DNA of 64,000 nucleotides from NCBI RefSeq assembly GCF_000025305.1, contig NC_013740.1, positions 682,001 through 746,000 on the forward strand, in the 5' to 3' direction. A model generated the notes under the pieces. It saw only the letters and a program-made list of their open reading frames with translations, searched no databases and had not been told where the DNA came from. This document shows positions 46,442 through 55,542 of this stretch, piece by piece (the first letter of the stretch is position 1; every line of letters starts with the position of its first letter). The position numbers and the translations under genes were made by a program. This DNA is from Acidaminococcus fermentans DSM 20731 (GTDB taxonomy: Bacteria > Bacillota > Negativicutes > Acidaminococcales > Acidaminococcaceae).

Positions 46442-47177
46442 AGTGTTTCAGGACGAAGCAGTGATCCTCCGAGTGAAAAACTGGCAGACTGCGGACAAAT
46501 ACGCAGTCTGCTTTTGTCGTGAACACGGGAAAATCTCCTTCGTGGCCTATGGGGCGGCCTATCCCCGGAGCCAGAGCGGGAGACTGGTCCAGCCTTTTGC
46601 CCATCTGCGGCTGACCCTGAATCCGGGCCGGAAGGTGGCTTCCTTACGGGGCTGCGAAAGCCTGGAGATGCCCCTTGCCATGGACTGGGAGAACCTGGCC
46701 TACGGAGCCATCATCGGGGAGGCGGCAGAGCATCTTCTGGGAGAAGAGGAGCCCCAGGAAGAGGTGTTCCAGCTGCTGCTGGAGGCCTTCCGGCTGCTGG
46801 GGAAACGGAACCGGCGGCTGGTTACTGATAGCACCCTGCTGAAGCTGCTGGCCCTGTGCGGGCTGAACCCCATCCTGGACCAGTGCACCAGCTGCGGGGA
46901 GTCGGTGACGGAAGACGGGTATTTCAGTCTGGTCCAGGGGGGCTTCCTGTGCAAAAAATGCGCCATGGGGGACGAACTGCCCTTTACGGTGGCCACCCGG
47001 GATCTGATGGACCGGCTGCTCCATCTGGATCTCCAGGCTCCCCCGGATTTCACCGTCCGGGGCCGGGAACTGATGGCCATGGAGAAGATCCTCCACCAGT
47101 TCATCCTGTACCAGACGGACCGGCCCCTGCGGAGCCTGGAATTCCTGGCGAAAATGGAGAATACGGCCCATGGATAA
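46431..47177 (+). CDS. recO: DNA repair protein RecO
   Basis: 248 aa. Loads RecA in the RecFOR pathway. N-terminal OB fold (EAVILRVKNWQTADKYAVCF..HGKISFVAYGA), helical middle, and a zinc finger CTSCGES...CKKC near residue 145-180. Starts inside the CBS gene and ends overlapping the next membrane-protein gene by 8 bp. Confidence 0.9.
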   Translation: MSSEVFQDEAVILRVKNWQTADKYAVCFCREHGKISFVAYGAAYPRSQSGRLVQPFAHLRLTLNPGRKVASLRGCESLEMPLAMDWENLAYGAIIGEAAEHLLGEEEPQEEVFQLLLEAFRLLGKRNRRLVTDSTLLKLLALCGLNPILDQCTSCGESVTEDGYFSLVQGGFLCKKCAMGDELPFTVATRDLMDRLLHLDLQAPPDFTVRGRELMAMEKILHQFILYQTDRPLRSLEFLAKMENTAHG

Positions 47178-47880
47178 AAGGCAGCTGGGCAAACTGATCC
47201 TGCGGCAGCGGAAGGATCTGATCTTCTGGGTGGTGCTGCTGTTCAACACTCTTACCGCCTTTGCCACCCCGGCGGTGGACTGGTATTTTCCCCTGAAACT
47301 GGTTCTGCTCCTGTGGGTGGGGTCCGGGGTGTGGCTGGCCCTGCCGGTGATCGAGCGGCTGAAAAAGAGGAAACGGGCCTGGCAGCTGGCGGCAGCGGCC
47401 CTGGTGCTGGGAGTGCTGTACCTGTTCCCGGCAGCCTGGCCCCTGAAGGTGGAATATCCCCTGCTGGAACTTTGGTTCCTGGTGACGGTTCCCTGCACCT
47501 GGTACAGCCTGTGGCATTTTTACGGAAAGCGGAGGATGCTCAGGTCCCGGGGAATCCTGTGGACCCTGTGGCCGGTGCTCCAGACCGCCGGGGCCCTGTG
47601 GGCGGTGGCTGACCCGGACCGGGGCGCCCTGGGGGCCGCCTTTCTCCAGCAGCTGTTCTACCTGGCCCTGGGGGTGGAATACGCCCGGTGCGGGGCCCGG
47701 TACCAGCACCGGATTCTGTTCAACGGAGGGCTGGGGCTGATCACCGCGGCCTTCTGGAGCTGCCTCACCTCTTTCCAGTTTGTCCTGCCGGAACCGGCCT
47801 ACCCGGTTTTGTGGGCCGCAGCCCTGGGGGTGATGAACTGGATCCTGCCAGAGCTTGCACGAGGAAAGAGTGCAGAGTGA
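47170..47880 (+). CDS. hypothetical membrane protein, 236 aa
   Basis: Starts in the last codons of recO, so translationally coupled. Seven or so hydrophobic helices (DLIFWVVLLFNTLTAF, LVLLLWVGSGVWLAL, LAAAALVLGVLYLF, WFLVTVPCTWYSLW, and more) joined by short basic loops (ERLKKRKRAW); about half the residues are Leu, Ala, Val or Trp. No transporter signature is recognised. After it, 47881-47932 holds short direct repeats of ATGAACGA-like sequence. Confidence 0.65.
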   Translation: MDKRQLGKLILRQRKDLIFWVVLLFNTLTAFATPAVDWYFPLKLVLLLWVGSGVWLALPVIERLKKRKRAWQLAAAALVLGVLYLFPAAWPLKVEYPLLELWFLVTVPCTWYSLWHFYGKRRMLRSRGILWTLWPVLQTAGALWAVADPDRGALGAAFLQQLFYLALGVEYARCGARYQHRILFNGGLGLITAAFWSCLTSFQFVLPEPAYPVLWAAALGVMNWILPELARGKSAE

Positions 47881-47932
47881 TGAACCATGAACGACCAACG
47901 ATTCACGATGAACGACACACGAGGTATAACCC

Positions 47933-48685
47933 ATGAAACTGATTACCTGGAATGTAAACGGGCTTCGGGCCTGCATGAACAAAGGATTTGCTGATTTTAT
48001 GACGGCGGCGGGGGCGGACATTGTCTGCGTCCAGGAAACCAAGATGCAGCGGGAACAGGCTTCCTTCGATTTTCCCGGCTACCATGAATACTGGAACAGT
48101 GCGGTGAAAAAGGGCTATTCCGGTACCGCCGTATTTTCCAAAACGGAACCCCTGTCCGTCACCTACGGCCTGGGGCAGGAAGAACATGACCAGGAGGGCC
48201 GGGTGATCACTGCCGAATACCCGGATTTCTACCTGGTGAACGTGTACACCCCCAATTCCCAGCGGGGGCTCACCCGTCTGGAGTACCGGATGCAGTGGGA
48301 GGACGTGTTCCAGGATTACTGTGCCGGGCTGGCCCGGAAGAAGCCGGTGATCGTGTGCGGGGACCTGAATGTGGCCGCTCAGCCCATCGATCTGAAGAAC
48401 CCGGACAGCAACCACAAGAATGCCGGGTTCACCGATGAGGAACGGGCCAAGTTCCAGCAGTTCCTGGACCACGGGTTCGTGGATTCCTTCCGGAGCCTGT
48501 ATCCCGACAAGGAAGGCGCTTACACCTGGTGGTCCTATATGTTCAAGGCACGGGAACGGAACGCCGGGTGGAGGATCGACTATTTCCTGGTGTCCCAGAA
48601 CGGAAAAGACCGGATCCAGGATGTGATCATCCACAACGAAGTCATGGGCAGCGACCACTGCCCCGTGGAACTGGAGTGGAAATAG
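47933..48685 (+). CDS. exoA: exodeoxyribonuclease III
   Basis: 250 aa. AP endonuclease and 3'-5' exonuclease for base-excision repair. Exonuclease-endonuclease-phosphatase motifs: KLITWNVNGLRA at the start, VCVQETKMQ with the metal-binding Glu, VCGDLNVAAQPIDL and the terminal MGSDHCPVELEW with catalytic Asp-His. Standard length. 11 bp before the next gene. Confidence 0.93.
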   Translation: MKLITWNVNGLRACMNKGFADFMTAAGADIVCVQETKMQREQASFDFPGYHEYWNSAVKKGYSGTAVFSKTEPLSVTYGLGQEEHDQEGRVITAEYPDFYLVNVYTPNSQRGLTRLEYRMQWEDVFQDYCAGLARKKPVIVCGDLNVAAQPIDLKNPDSNHKNAGFTDEERAKFQQFLDHGFVDSFRSLYPDKEGAYTWWSYMFKARERNAGWRIDYFLVSQNGKDRIQDVIIHNEVMGSDHCPVELEWK

Positions 48686-48696
48686 GAGGTCCCATC

Positions 48697-49473
48697 ATGG
48701 AAGGTGCTTTTATTGGCGATATTGTGGGCTCGGTGTATGAATGGTCCGGGCACAAGGGGAAGGAGTTTCCTCTTTTCCAGCCGGGCTGCCGGGCTACCGA
48801 CGATTCTCTCATGACCCTGGCGGTGGCCCGGGCCTTTCGGGAGGCCCAAAAAGCCGGGAAGCTGCTGGAGGCGGAGACGGTGCTGCCTCTCCTGGCCCGG
48901 TATATGCGGCAGCTGGGGCAGAAATACCCCAACGCCGGATTCGGGGGCAAGTTCCGGCAGTGGCTCAGTGATCCGGCCATGGGGCCCTACGGCAGCTTCG
49001 GCAATGGGGCGGCCATGCGGGTGTCCCCGGCCGGGTGGTTCGCTTCCACCCTGGAAGAGGCCCAGCATCTGGCGGTGCTGTCCTGCCAGGTGACCCACAA
49101 CCATCCGGATTCCTACCGGGCGGCCCGGGCGGTGGCCGGGGCGGTGTTCCTGGCCCGGCAGCACAAGACAAAGGAACAGATCCGCACTTACCTGCGCCAG
49201 TACTATCCCCTGGATTTCCGGCTGGAGGAGATCCGGGACAGTTATCAGGGGGACGCCACCTGTGAAGGTTCCGTACCCCAGGCCCTGGAGGCCTTCCTGG
49301 AGGCGGAGAATTTCGAGGACGCCCTGCGGAACGCCGTCTCCCTGGGCGGGGATACCGATACCCTGGCCGCCATGGCCGGCAGCATCGCCGAGCCCTTCTT
49401 CGGGATCCCGGAGAAAATCCTGGAAGAGGGACGGAAGTATTACCTGCCGGAGATGGGGGAAGAAGTGAAATAG
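48697..49473 (+). CDS. ADP-ribosylglycohydrolase family protein
   Basis: 258 aa from ATG 48697 behind AGGAGGT. Removes ADP-ribose from proteins or nucleic acids, or acts on a related substrate, with two magnesium ions. Ligand motifs: GAFIGDIVGSVYEW, TDDSLMTLAVA (the T-D-D metal triad) and VSLGGDTDTLAAMAGSIA near the C-terminus. Probably co-transcribed with exoA, which may hint at a DNA-repair link. DraG-type nitrogenase regulation is unlikely, as no nif genes are seen. Confidence 0.88.
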   Translation: MEGAFIGDIVGSVYEWSGHKGKEFPLFQPGCRATDDSLMTLAVARAFREAQKAGKLLEAETVLPLLARYMRQLGQKYPNAGFGGKFRQWLSDPAMGPYGSFGNGAAMRVSPAGWFASTLEEAQHLAVLSCQVTHNHPDSYRAARAVAGAVFLARQHKTKEQIRTYLRQYYPLDFRLEEIRDSYQGDATCEGSVPQALEAFLEAENFEDALRNAVSLGGDTDTLAAMAGSIAEPFFGIPEKILEEGRKYYLPEMGEEVK

Positions 49474-49507
49474 GGGGGGCTGTTGCATGAGCAACAGCCC
49501 CCCTTTT
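49473..49507. terminator. bidirectional terminator
   Basis: GGGGGGGCTGTTGC-ATGA-GCAACAGCCCCCC then TTTTT, between the convergent ADP-ribosylglycohydrolase and LysR genes. Confidence 0.8.
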
Positions 49508-50416
49508 TCACGTAAACTCCTTCACCACCTTGATGTATTCCTGGGCGTGGAAGGGCAGATAGCCGTTTTTCCGGTAGGCGGCCACGAAGGTGACGGTGGT
49601 GCTGGGACTGCCTACGGAAAACAGGGCCAGCTGGCTCCGGTCGGGGATGTACTTCAGATGGGTCTCGGTGATGAAGGTGAACCCGTATCCCCGGGCAGCC
49701 AGTTCCGCTTCAGCCTGGATGTTCTTGGTCTCCAGGATGATCCGGGGCTCCATGTGCTGCTGACGGAACAGCCGGTCCACCACCTGCCGGGTCCTCTGGG
49801 TGGCGTTCTGGAGGATGAACCCCTGGTCCTTCAGCAGTTTCAGATCCATGTGGGGATACCGGCAGTCCTTCTTTTTCCGGCCGAACCGGGTGAATTCGCT
49901 GTCCCTGTTCATCACCAGCACCACTTCCTCCCGGCTGATCACCGTGGTGGCCAGTCCGGGCTCCGGGTCCAGGTAGTTGAAAAAGGCCAGGTCGATGTCC
50001 CCGTCCAGCAGCAGTTTCACCAGATGTTCAGAATTGGCCTCGTGGACGTCGATCCGCACATTGGGATACCGGTCGTGGAAAATGGGCAGGGTCACCGGCA
50101 GCATATAGGTACCCCGCATGGTGGGGAACCCGATCTTCAGGTACCCTTCGTTGTTCTTGATGATGTCGCCCATTTCCTGGTCCAGGGCCCGTTTGGCCTC
50201 CAGGATCTCCCTGGCCCGCTGCAGGTACCGTTCCCCTGCGTAGGTGGGCTGGTACCGGTTCCCCAGACGCTGGAACAGGGGCTGGTGGAGTTCTGTTTCC
50301 AGGGCCTTGAGAAATTTGGACAGGGTGGGTTGGGTGAGATGGAGGGCCTCGGCGGCCCGGGTGATGTTCTGGTGCCGGGCAATGGCCAGCACATAGGTGA
50401 GTTCTTTGAAATCCAT
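49508..50416 (-). CDS. LysR-family transcriptional regulator, YbhD-like by context
   Basis: 302 aa from ATG 50416 (minus), GGGAGG 5 nt upstream. N-terminal winged helix-turn-helix (MDFKELTYVLAIARHQNITRAAEALHLTQPTLSKFL), linker helix, and a periplasmic-binding-like effector domain (residues ~90-295). It is divergent from the isomerase-transporter-hydratase operon, the usual layout for a LysR activator of that operon, with carboxylate effectors typical. Palindromic ATGAATT sites lie in the shared 341-bp gap. Confidence 0.9.
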   Translation of the reverse strand: MDFKELTYVLAIARHQNITRAAEALHLTQPTLSKFLKALETELHQPLFQRLGNRYQPTYAGERYLQRAREILEAKRALDQEMGDIIKNNEGYLKIGFPTMRGTYMLPVTLPIFHDRYPNVRIDVHEANSEHLVKLLLDGDIDLAFFNYLDPEPGLATTVISREEVVLVMNRDSEFTRFGRKKKDCRYPHMDLKLLKDQGFILQNATQRTRQVVDRLFRQQHMEPRIILETKNIQAEAELAARGYGFTFITETHLKYIPDRSQLALFSVGSPSTTVTFVAAYRKNGYLPFHAQEYIKVVKEFT

Positions 50417-50486
50417 GGCATCCTCCCTGCTTTTTTCTTCGATTATACTGTAAACCATGGCAAAAATCCATGATAAGTATGGATTT

Positions 50487-50680
50487 CATGAATTGAATCT
50501 ATTTTACGGAAAATAAAAAAAGTACAGCTCCTGTTGGACCCTGTATAGGACTATATTACAATCTATAAAAATCAAACAACGGACAGACCAAAAAGTGTAG
50601 CATAAGCTTCGGGCTGTCCGGTTTTTTCTACCTAAAAACATGAATTTAATTCATGATAAAACAATAAAAGATGAATTTAA
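50487..50680. promoter_or_regulatory. LysR-type operator region with an internal terminator hairpin
   Basis: CATGAATTTAATTCATG (50639-50655) is a palindrome with one central base. Half-sites CATGAATTGAAT (50487-50498) and ATGAATTTAA (50671-50680) flank it. Between them CGGACAG / CTGTCCG with TTTTTT (about 50579-50627) forms an intrinsic terminator pointing at the operon. Rho-independent attenuation or termination of a small upstream transcript is possible. No gene is seen in 50417-50757. Confidence 0.55.
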
Positions 50681-50757
50681 CCTATTCTGATAATTCTGGT
50701 ACCATAAAGCCATGAAAAGAACTGGGGGTTCGGAACGAATCCAGAGAGGGGTACACC

Positions 50758-51900
50758 ATGGAGAAAGTATACAGATTACCGGTAACGCTGCTGCGGGGAG
50801 GTACCAGCAAGGGGGTCTACCTGCTGGAAAAAGATCTGCCGGCCAACCGGAAGGAATGGGACAGCCTGCTGCTGCGGCTCATGGGCAGTCCGGACAAGAA
50901 ACAGATTGACGGGCTGGGAGGCAGCCAGTCGGTGACCAGCAAGGTGGCCATCCTGCGGAAATCGGACCGGCCCGATGCGGATGTGGATTACACCTTCGCC
51001 CAGGTGTCCGTGGACAAGGCAGTGGTCAGCTACGGGGGCAACTGCGGGAACATCTCTTCCGGGGTGGGGCCCTTCGCCATCGAGAAGAAACTGGTGCCTG
51101 CCCTGGAAGGGAGTACCCTGGTGCGGATCTACAACACCAACACCGGCAAGGTGATCCAGGAAGAAGTCCCCACTTCTGAGGGCCAGGTGAAATACGAGGG
51201 AGATTTCCGGATCGCCGGGGTGCCCGGTACGGCGGCGCCTCTCAAGCTGCGGTTCGTGGATCCTGCCGGGACCCTGGGGAAAGGGCTGCTGCCCACCGGG
51301 AATCCGGTGGACGTGCTGGAAGTGCCCGGCCGGGGAACGGTGGAGGTATCCCTGGTGGATGCGGCCAATCCCCTGGTGTTCGTCAAAGCGGTGGATCTGG
51401 GGCTCACCGGTACGGAACTTCCGGACGCCATCAACGGGGATCCGGAACTGCTCCGGCTGTTGGAAACCATCCGGGGCCTGGCAGCGGTGAAGCTGGGGCT
51501 GTGCAGCACCCCGGAAGAAGCGGCCTGGGTCACCCCGGGGCTGCCCAAAATGACCCTGGTGGCCCCGCCCCAGGAATACACCACCTCCGCCGGAGAAGAG
51601 GTACAGGCGGACCAGGTGGACCTGGTGGCCCGGATGATGTCCATGCAGAAGACCCATCCCAGCTATGCCATGACAGGTGCCATGTGCACAGCAGCTGCTG
51701 CGGCGGTTCCCGGAACCCTGGTCCGGCAGGTGCTCCGGCCCGGCTGTGATCTCCAGAACATCCGGATCGGCCATCCGGGAGGCATCCTGCCCTGCGGGGT
51801 GGATCCGGAAGGGGAGGGCCCGGTGCCGGTCATCCGGGACACCTTCGGCTACCGCACTGCCAATCTGCTGCTGGAAGGCCTGGCCCGGGTACGGGTCTGA
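50758..51900 (+). CDS. PrpF-family aconitate/methylaconitate-type isomerase (YbhH-like)
   Basis: 380 aa. Diaminopimelate-epimerase-fold isomerase of the PrpF family: VTLLRGGTSKGVYLLEKDLP at the start, LGGSQSVTSKVAIL, YGGNCGNISSGVGPFAIE with the active-site Cys, and MTGAMCTAAAAAVPGT. Known members isomerise 2-methylaconitate, tautomerise 4-oxalomesaconate or interconvert trans- and cis-aconitate. In this operon, with an aconitase-type enzyme and transporter, an aconitate isomerase is the best guess (inference). E. coli YbhH is the counterpart by context. Confidence 0.85.
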   Translation: MEKVYRLPVTLLRGGTSKGVYLLEKDLPANRKEWDSLLLRLMGSPDKKQIDGLGGSQSVTSKVAILRKSDRPDADVDYTFAQVSVDKAVVSYGGNCGNISSGVGPFAIEKKLVPALEGSTLVRIYNTNTGKVIQEEVPTSEGQVKYEGDFRIAGVPGTAAPLKLRFVDPAGTLGKGLLPTGNPVDVLEVPGRGTVEVSLVDAANPLVFVKAVDLGLTGTELPDAINGDPELLRLLETIRGLAAVKLGLCSTPEEAAWVTPGLPKMTLVAPPQEYTTSAGEEVQADQVDLVARMMSMQKTHPSYAMTGAMCTAAAAAVPGTLVRQVLRPGCDLQNIRIGHPGGILPCGVDPEGEGPVPVIRDTFGYRTANLLLEGLARVRV

Positions 51901-51923
51901 GCCTGAGGAAAGGAGAACGTACC

Positions 51924-53189
51924 ATGGATTTCCGTATCATCTCGCTGCTGGTGCTGGCCCTGGTGGTCGCCATCGGCTTCATCAAAAAAATCAACATCGG
52001 CTTCTTTTCCATCGGAGCGGCATTCCTGCTGGGCATGGCCGGGGGCGTACCCGTAAAGGCCATTGTGGGAGGCTTTTCCAGTTCCATGTTCGTCACCCTG
52101 GTGGGGGTTACTTTCCTGTTCGGCATGGCCTCCGCCAACGGCACCCTGGACCTGTTTTCCAAAAAGGTGGTGGCCCTGGTGGGAAAACGGACCTATCTGA
52201 TCCCCATCCTGATGTTTGTGCTCAGCGCCTTCATTTCCGCCATCGGGCCCGGCCACATCGCCGCCGGGATCCTGATGACCACCTTTGCGGTGTACCTGGC
52301 TTTTGAACTGAAGATCAATCCCATGGCCACTGCCCTGTACGCCAAGTTGGGGGCCAACGCCGGCTGCGCGTCCCCGCTGTCCCTCACCGGGATCCTGGCC
52401 CGGAACCTGTCGGAACCCTACGGTATCAGCGGCTTCGGTCTCCACCTGTTCCTCACCACCCTGCTGTCTGGGTTCGTATTCACCCTGGTGGTCTATCTGC
52501 TGTACAAAGGATACAAGGTCAACGGAGACAATCCTCTGAAACTTTCCGATATTCCCGCTTTCAACCGGGAACAGAAAATCACCATGGCCGCCATTCTTGT
52601 GATGGTCATCTTCTGCATCGGCTTCAAGATGGATACGGGCCTGTTCGCCTTTGTGGCGGCTGCGGTACTGATCCTTCTGAAATGCGCGGATGAAAAACAG
52701 GCCATCCGGCAGATTCCCTGGGGCACCCTGATGATGATCTGCGGGGTGGGGGTGCTGGTCAGCGTCATCACCAAACTGGGAGGCGTGAAACTGGTGTCCG
52801 ACTTCCTGGCTTCTCTCATGACCGAAGCCTCGGCGGTGCCCATTATGGCCGCCACCAGCGGCATCCTGTCCTGGGTCAGCTCCACCACCGGTGTGGTGAT
52901 GCCCGCTCTGTATCCCATTGCCCACCAGATCACCGGAAACTTTGCCGGGCAGGTGGGGTATGTGGAACTGATCTCCGCCATTACGGCCACTTCCTTTGCG
53001 GCGGCCATCAGCCCCCTGTCCACCGGCGGCGCCATCATCATGTCCTCCTATTCGGCGGCCCGGGAAACCACTACCTATGAAATGAACAAAATGTTCAAGA
53101 CACTGTTCCTGCTCAGCGTGGCCAATGTTGGGGTCAATGTGCTCATGGCGGCTCTCCACGTGTTCAATCTGGGCGGCCTGTTCCAGTAA
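51924..53189 (+). CDS. ion-transporter-superfamily carboxylate carrier (MatC/SLC13-like)
   Basis: 421 aa with ~11-12 membrane helices, AAAGGAG upstream, 23 bp after the isomerase gene. N-terminal IISLLVLALVVAIGFIKKINIGFFSIGAAFLLG resembles the MatC N-terminal domain. Two pseudo-symmetric Ser/Thr-rich re-entrant segments are visible (GANAGCASPLSLTG and TSFAAAISPLSTGGAII), as in dicarboxylate/tricarboxylate carriers. Likely uptake of the operon's tricarboxylate substrate. Functional counterpart of E. coli YbhI, though apparently of a different subfamily. Confidence 0.82.
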   Translation: MDFRIISLLVLALVVAIGFIKKINIGFFSIGAAFLLGMAGGVPVKAIVGGFSSSMFVTLVGVTFLFGMASANGTLDLFSKKVVALVGKRTYLIPILMFVLSAFISAIGPGHIAAGILMTTFAVYLAFELKINPMATALYAKLGANAGCASPLSLTGILARNLSEPYGISGFGLHLFLTTLLSGFVFTLVVYLLYKGYKVNGDNPLKLSDIPAFNREQKITMAAILVMVIFCIGFKMDTGLFAFVAAAVLILLKCADEKQAIRQIPWGTLMMICGVGVLVSVITKLGGVKLVSDFLASLMTEASAVPIMAATSGILSWVSSTTGVVMPALYPIAHQITGNFAGQVGYVELISAITATSFAAAISPLSTGGAIIMSSYSAARETTTYEMNKMFKTLFLLSVANVGVNVLMAALHVFNLGGLFQ

Positions 53190-53210
53190 TCTGTCAATGA
53201 GGTGAATGAA

Positions 53211-55484
53211 ATGGAATTGTACAAAAACGGAGCCTATCTGCTCAACGGCCGGGACCTGTTCCCGGAAGAAAACCAAGCCGCCGCCCAGGCCAGAGCCGGG
53301 CAGCCTGTGGACCGGGAAGCCGGCCGCCAGGGGACCATTGCCTGGAGCATCCTCCAGAGCCACAATACCAGCGGGGATCCGCAAAAGCTGAAGATCCGCT
53401 ACGATGCCCTGACTTCCCATGACCTGACTTATGTGGGAATCATCCAGACCGCCCGGGCCTCCGGCATGGACCATTTCCCCATGCCCTACGTGCTCACCTG
53501 CTGCCACAACTCCCTGTGTGCGGTGGGGGGCACCATCAACGAGGACGACCATATCTTCGGCCTTACCGCCGCCAAAAAATACGGGGGCATCTTCGTGCCG
53601 CCCCATGTGGCGGTGATCCACCAGTACATGCGGGAAATGCATGCCGGCTGCGGGAAGATGATCCTGGGGTCCGATTCTCACACCCGCTACGGGGCCCTGG
53701 GTACTATGGCCGTGGGAGAAGGGGGCGGTGAGCTGGACAAGCAGATCCTGGGGGACACCTGGGATACGGACTATCCGGAAGTGGTGGCCGTTTATCTGAC
53801 CGGCCGTCCCCAGCCCTGGGTGGGGCCCCAGGATATCGCCCTGGCCCTGTGCCGGGCGGTGTTCCAGAACGGCTATGTGAAGAACAAGGTGATGGAATTC
53901 GTGGGACCGGGGGTTTCCTCCATGACCACCGATTACCGGAACGCAGTGGATGTGATGACCACGGAAACCACCTGTCTGTCCTCCATCTGGCGGACCGATG
54001 AGGACACCCGGGCCTTCTTGAAAGAACACGGCCGGGAAGAGGACTACCGGGAACTGAATCCGGGGGCCGTGGCCTATTACGACGGATGCATCACCCTGGA
54101 CCTGTCCACGGTGAAGCCCATGATCGCCCTGCCTTTCCATCCCTCCAACGCTTATACCATCGACGAACTGAACGCCAACCTGGAAGACATCCTCCGGGAG
54201 ACGGAAAAGAAAGCGGCGGAGGTGGCCCGGGGACGGGCGCCCTACACCCTCACCGACAAGATCCGGGACGGGAAGCTCCAGGTCCAGCATGGGGTCATCG
54301 GAGGCTGCTCCGGGGGCAACTATTCCAATGTGGCGGAAGCGGCCGCTCTGCTCCGGGGCCGTTCCATGGGCAGCGGGGAATTTGCCCTGAACGTGTATCC
54401 TTCCTCCCTGCCGGTGTACATGGATTTAATGAAGAAAGGGATGCTGGGTGATCTGATGGCCGCCGGGGCCGTGGTGAAGACCGCCTTCTGCGGACCCTGC
54501 TTCGGTGCCGGGGATACCCCGGGCAACAACGGCCTGTCCATCCGGCACAACACCCGGAACTTCCCCAACCGGGAAGGGTCCAAGCCGGGCCAGGGACAGA
54601 TGGCTGCCGTGGCATTGATGGATGCCCGGAGCATCGCCGCCACTGCCGCCAACAACGGCATCCTCACTTCTGCGGAAGAATTTGCCGATGTGTTCGGGAA
54701 GGTGCCGGCCTACCACTTTGATGACAGCGCCTACAAGGCCCGGGTCTGCAACGGATTTGGGAAGCCGGAACCGGAAGAGAAGCTGTTCTACGGTCCCAAT
54801 ATCAAGGACTGGCCGGAAATGCCCGCTCTGGGGGATAATGTACTCCTCCAGGTGTGCTCCAAGATCCTGGATCCGGTGACCACCACGGACGAACTGATTC
54901 CCTCCGGAGAGACTTCTTCCTACCGGTCCAACCCGCTGGGACTGGCGGAATTCACCCTGAGCCGCCGGGATCCGGAGTACGTGGGACGGACCAAGGCGGT
55001 GAAGGAACTGGAACTGGCCCGGGAAGCCGGGAAGGATCTGCCGGAACTGGCGGAAGTGCTGGAACGGATCCGGGAACTGCCGGGAGATGCCACCCTGGCC
55101 AATACGGAAATCGGGTCTCTGGTGTACGCCACCCGGCCCGGTGACGGATCTGCCCGGGAACAGGCCGCCAGCTGCCAGCGGGTGATCGGGGGCCTGGCCA
55201 ACATTACCCAGGATTACGCCACCAAACGGTACCGGAGCAATGTGATCAACTGGGGTATGCTGCCCCTGCACCTGAAAGGGGAACCCACGGCTTTTGAGGT
55301 GGGAGACTGGATCTACCTGCCGGAAATCCGGAAGGCCCTGGAAGGGGATCTGGACAACATCCGGGGCTACGTGGTGAAAAAAGAAGGCCCCGTGGCCATC
55401 GATCTCTACTGCAAGCCCCTGACCCGGGAAGAAAAGGAAATCATCCTGGACGGGTGCCTGATCAATTACAACCGGAAGAAATAA
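53211..55484 (+). CDS. aconitase-family hydratase (YbhJ-like)
   Basis: 757 aa from ATG 53211, GAGGTG 6-7 nt upstream; a GTG at 53202 is in frame but lies inside that site. Aconitase domains 1-3 cover residues ~1-480: [25 protein letters not shown], and the [4Fe-4S] ligands in [12 protein letters not shown] and [13 protein letters not shown]; domain 4 (swivel) includes [33 protein letters not shown] with the active-site Arg. Size and divergence from AcnA/AcnB match E. coli YbhJ. Expected to hydrate cis-aconitate or an analogue. Last gene of the operon. Confidence 0.85.
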   Translation: MELYKNGAYLLNGRDLFPEENQAAAQARAGQPVDREAGRQGTIAWSILQSHNTSGDPQKLKIRYDALTSHDLTYVGIIQTARASGMDHFPMPYVLTCCHNSLCAVGGTINEDDHIFGLTAAKKYGGIFVPPHVAVIHQYMREMHAGCGKMILGSDSHTRYGALGTMAVGEGGGELDKQILGDTWDTDYPEVVAVYLTGRPQPWVGPQDIALALCRAVFQNGYVKNKVMEFVGPGVSSMTTDYRNAVDVMTTETTCLSSIWRTDEDTRAFLKEHGREEDYRELNPGAVAYYDGCITLDLSTVKPMIALPFHPSNAYTIDELNANLEDILRETEKKAAEVARGRAPYTLTDKIRDGKLQVQHGVIGGCSGGNYSNVAEAAALLRGRSMGSGEFALNVYPSSLPVYMDLMKKGMLGDLMAAGAVVKTAFCGPCFGAGDTPGNNGLSIRHNTRNFPNREGSKPGQGQMAAVALMDARSIAATAANNGILTSAEEFADVFGKVPAYHFDDSAYKARVCNGFGKPEPEEKLFYGPNIKDWPEMPALGDNVLLQVCSKILDPVTTTDELIPSGETSSYRSNPLGLAEFTLSRRDPEYVGRTKAVKELELAREAGKDLPELAEVLERIRELPGDATLANTEIGSLVYATRPGDGSAREQAASCQRVIGGLANITQDYATKRYRSNVINWGMLPLHLKGEPTAFEVGDWIYLPEIRKALEGDLDNIRGYVVKKEGPVAIDLYCKPLTREEKEIILDGCLINYNRKK

Positions 55485-55542
55485 AAAAGGGTATGAGAAA
55501 AAAACCGGCTGCATCACGCAGCCGGCTTTTTTCTCATACCCA
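55482..55542. terminator. nested bidirectional terminator
   Basis: Outer stem GGGTATGAGAAAAAA / TTTTTTCTCATACCC encloses the inner stem CCGGCTGC-ATCAC-GCAGCCGG; it serves the hydratase operon and convergent lgt. Confidence 0.8.

Noticed and set aside
51849-54290. 813-codon minus-strand open frame across the isomerase-carrier-hydratase operon
   Set aside because: It spans three real genes and their gaps, has a His/Gly/Gln shadow composition, and has no start signal.
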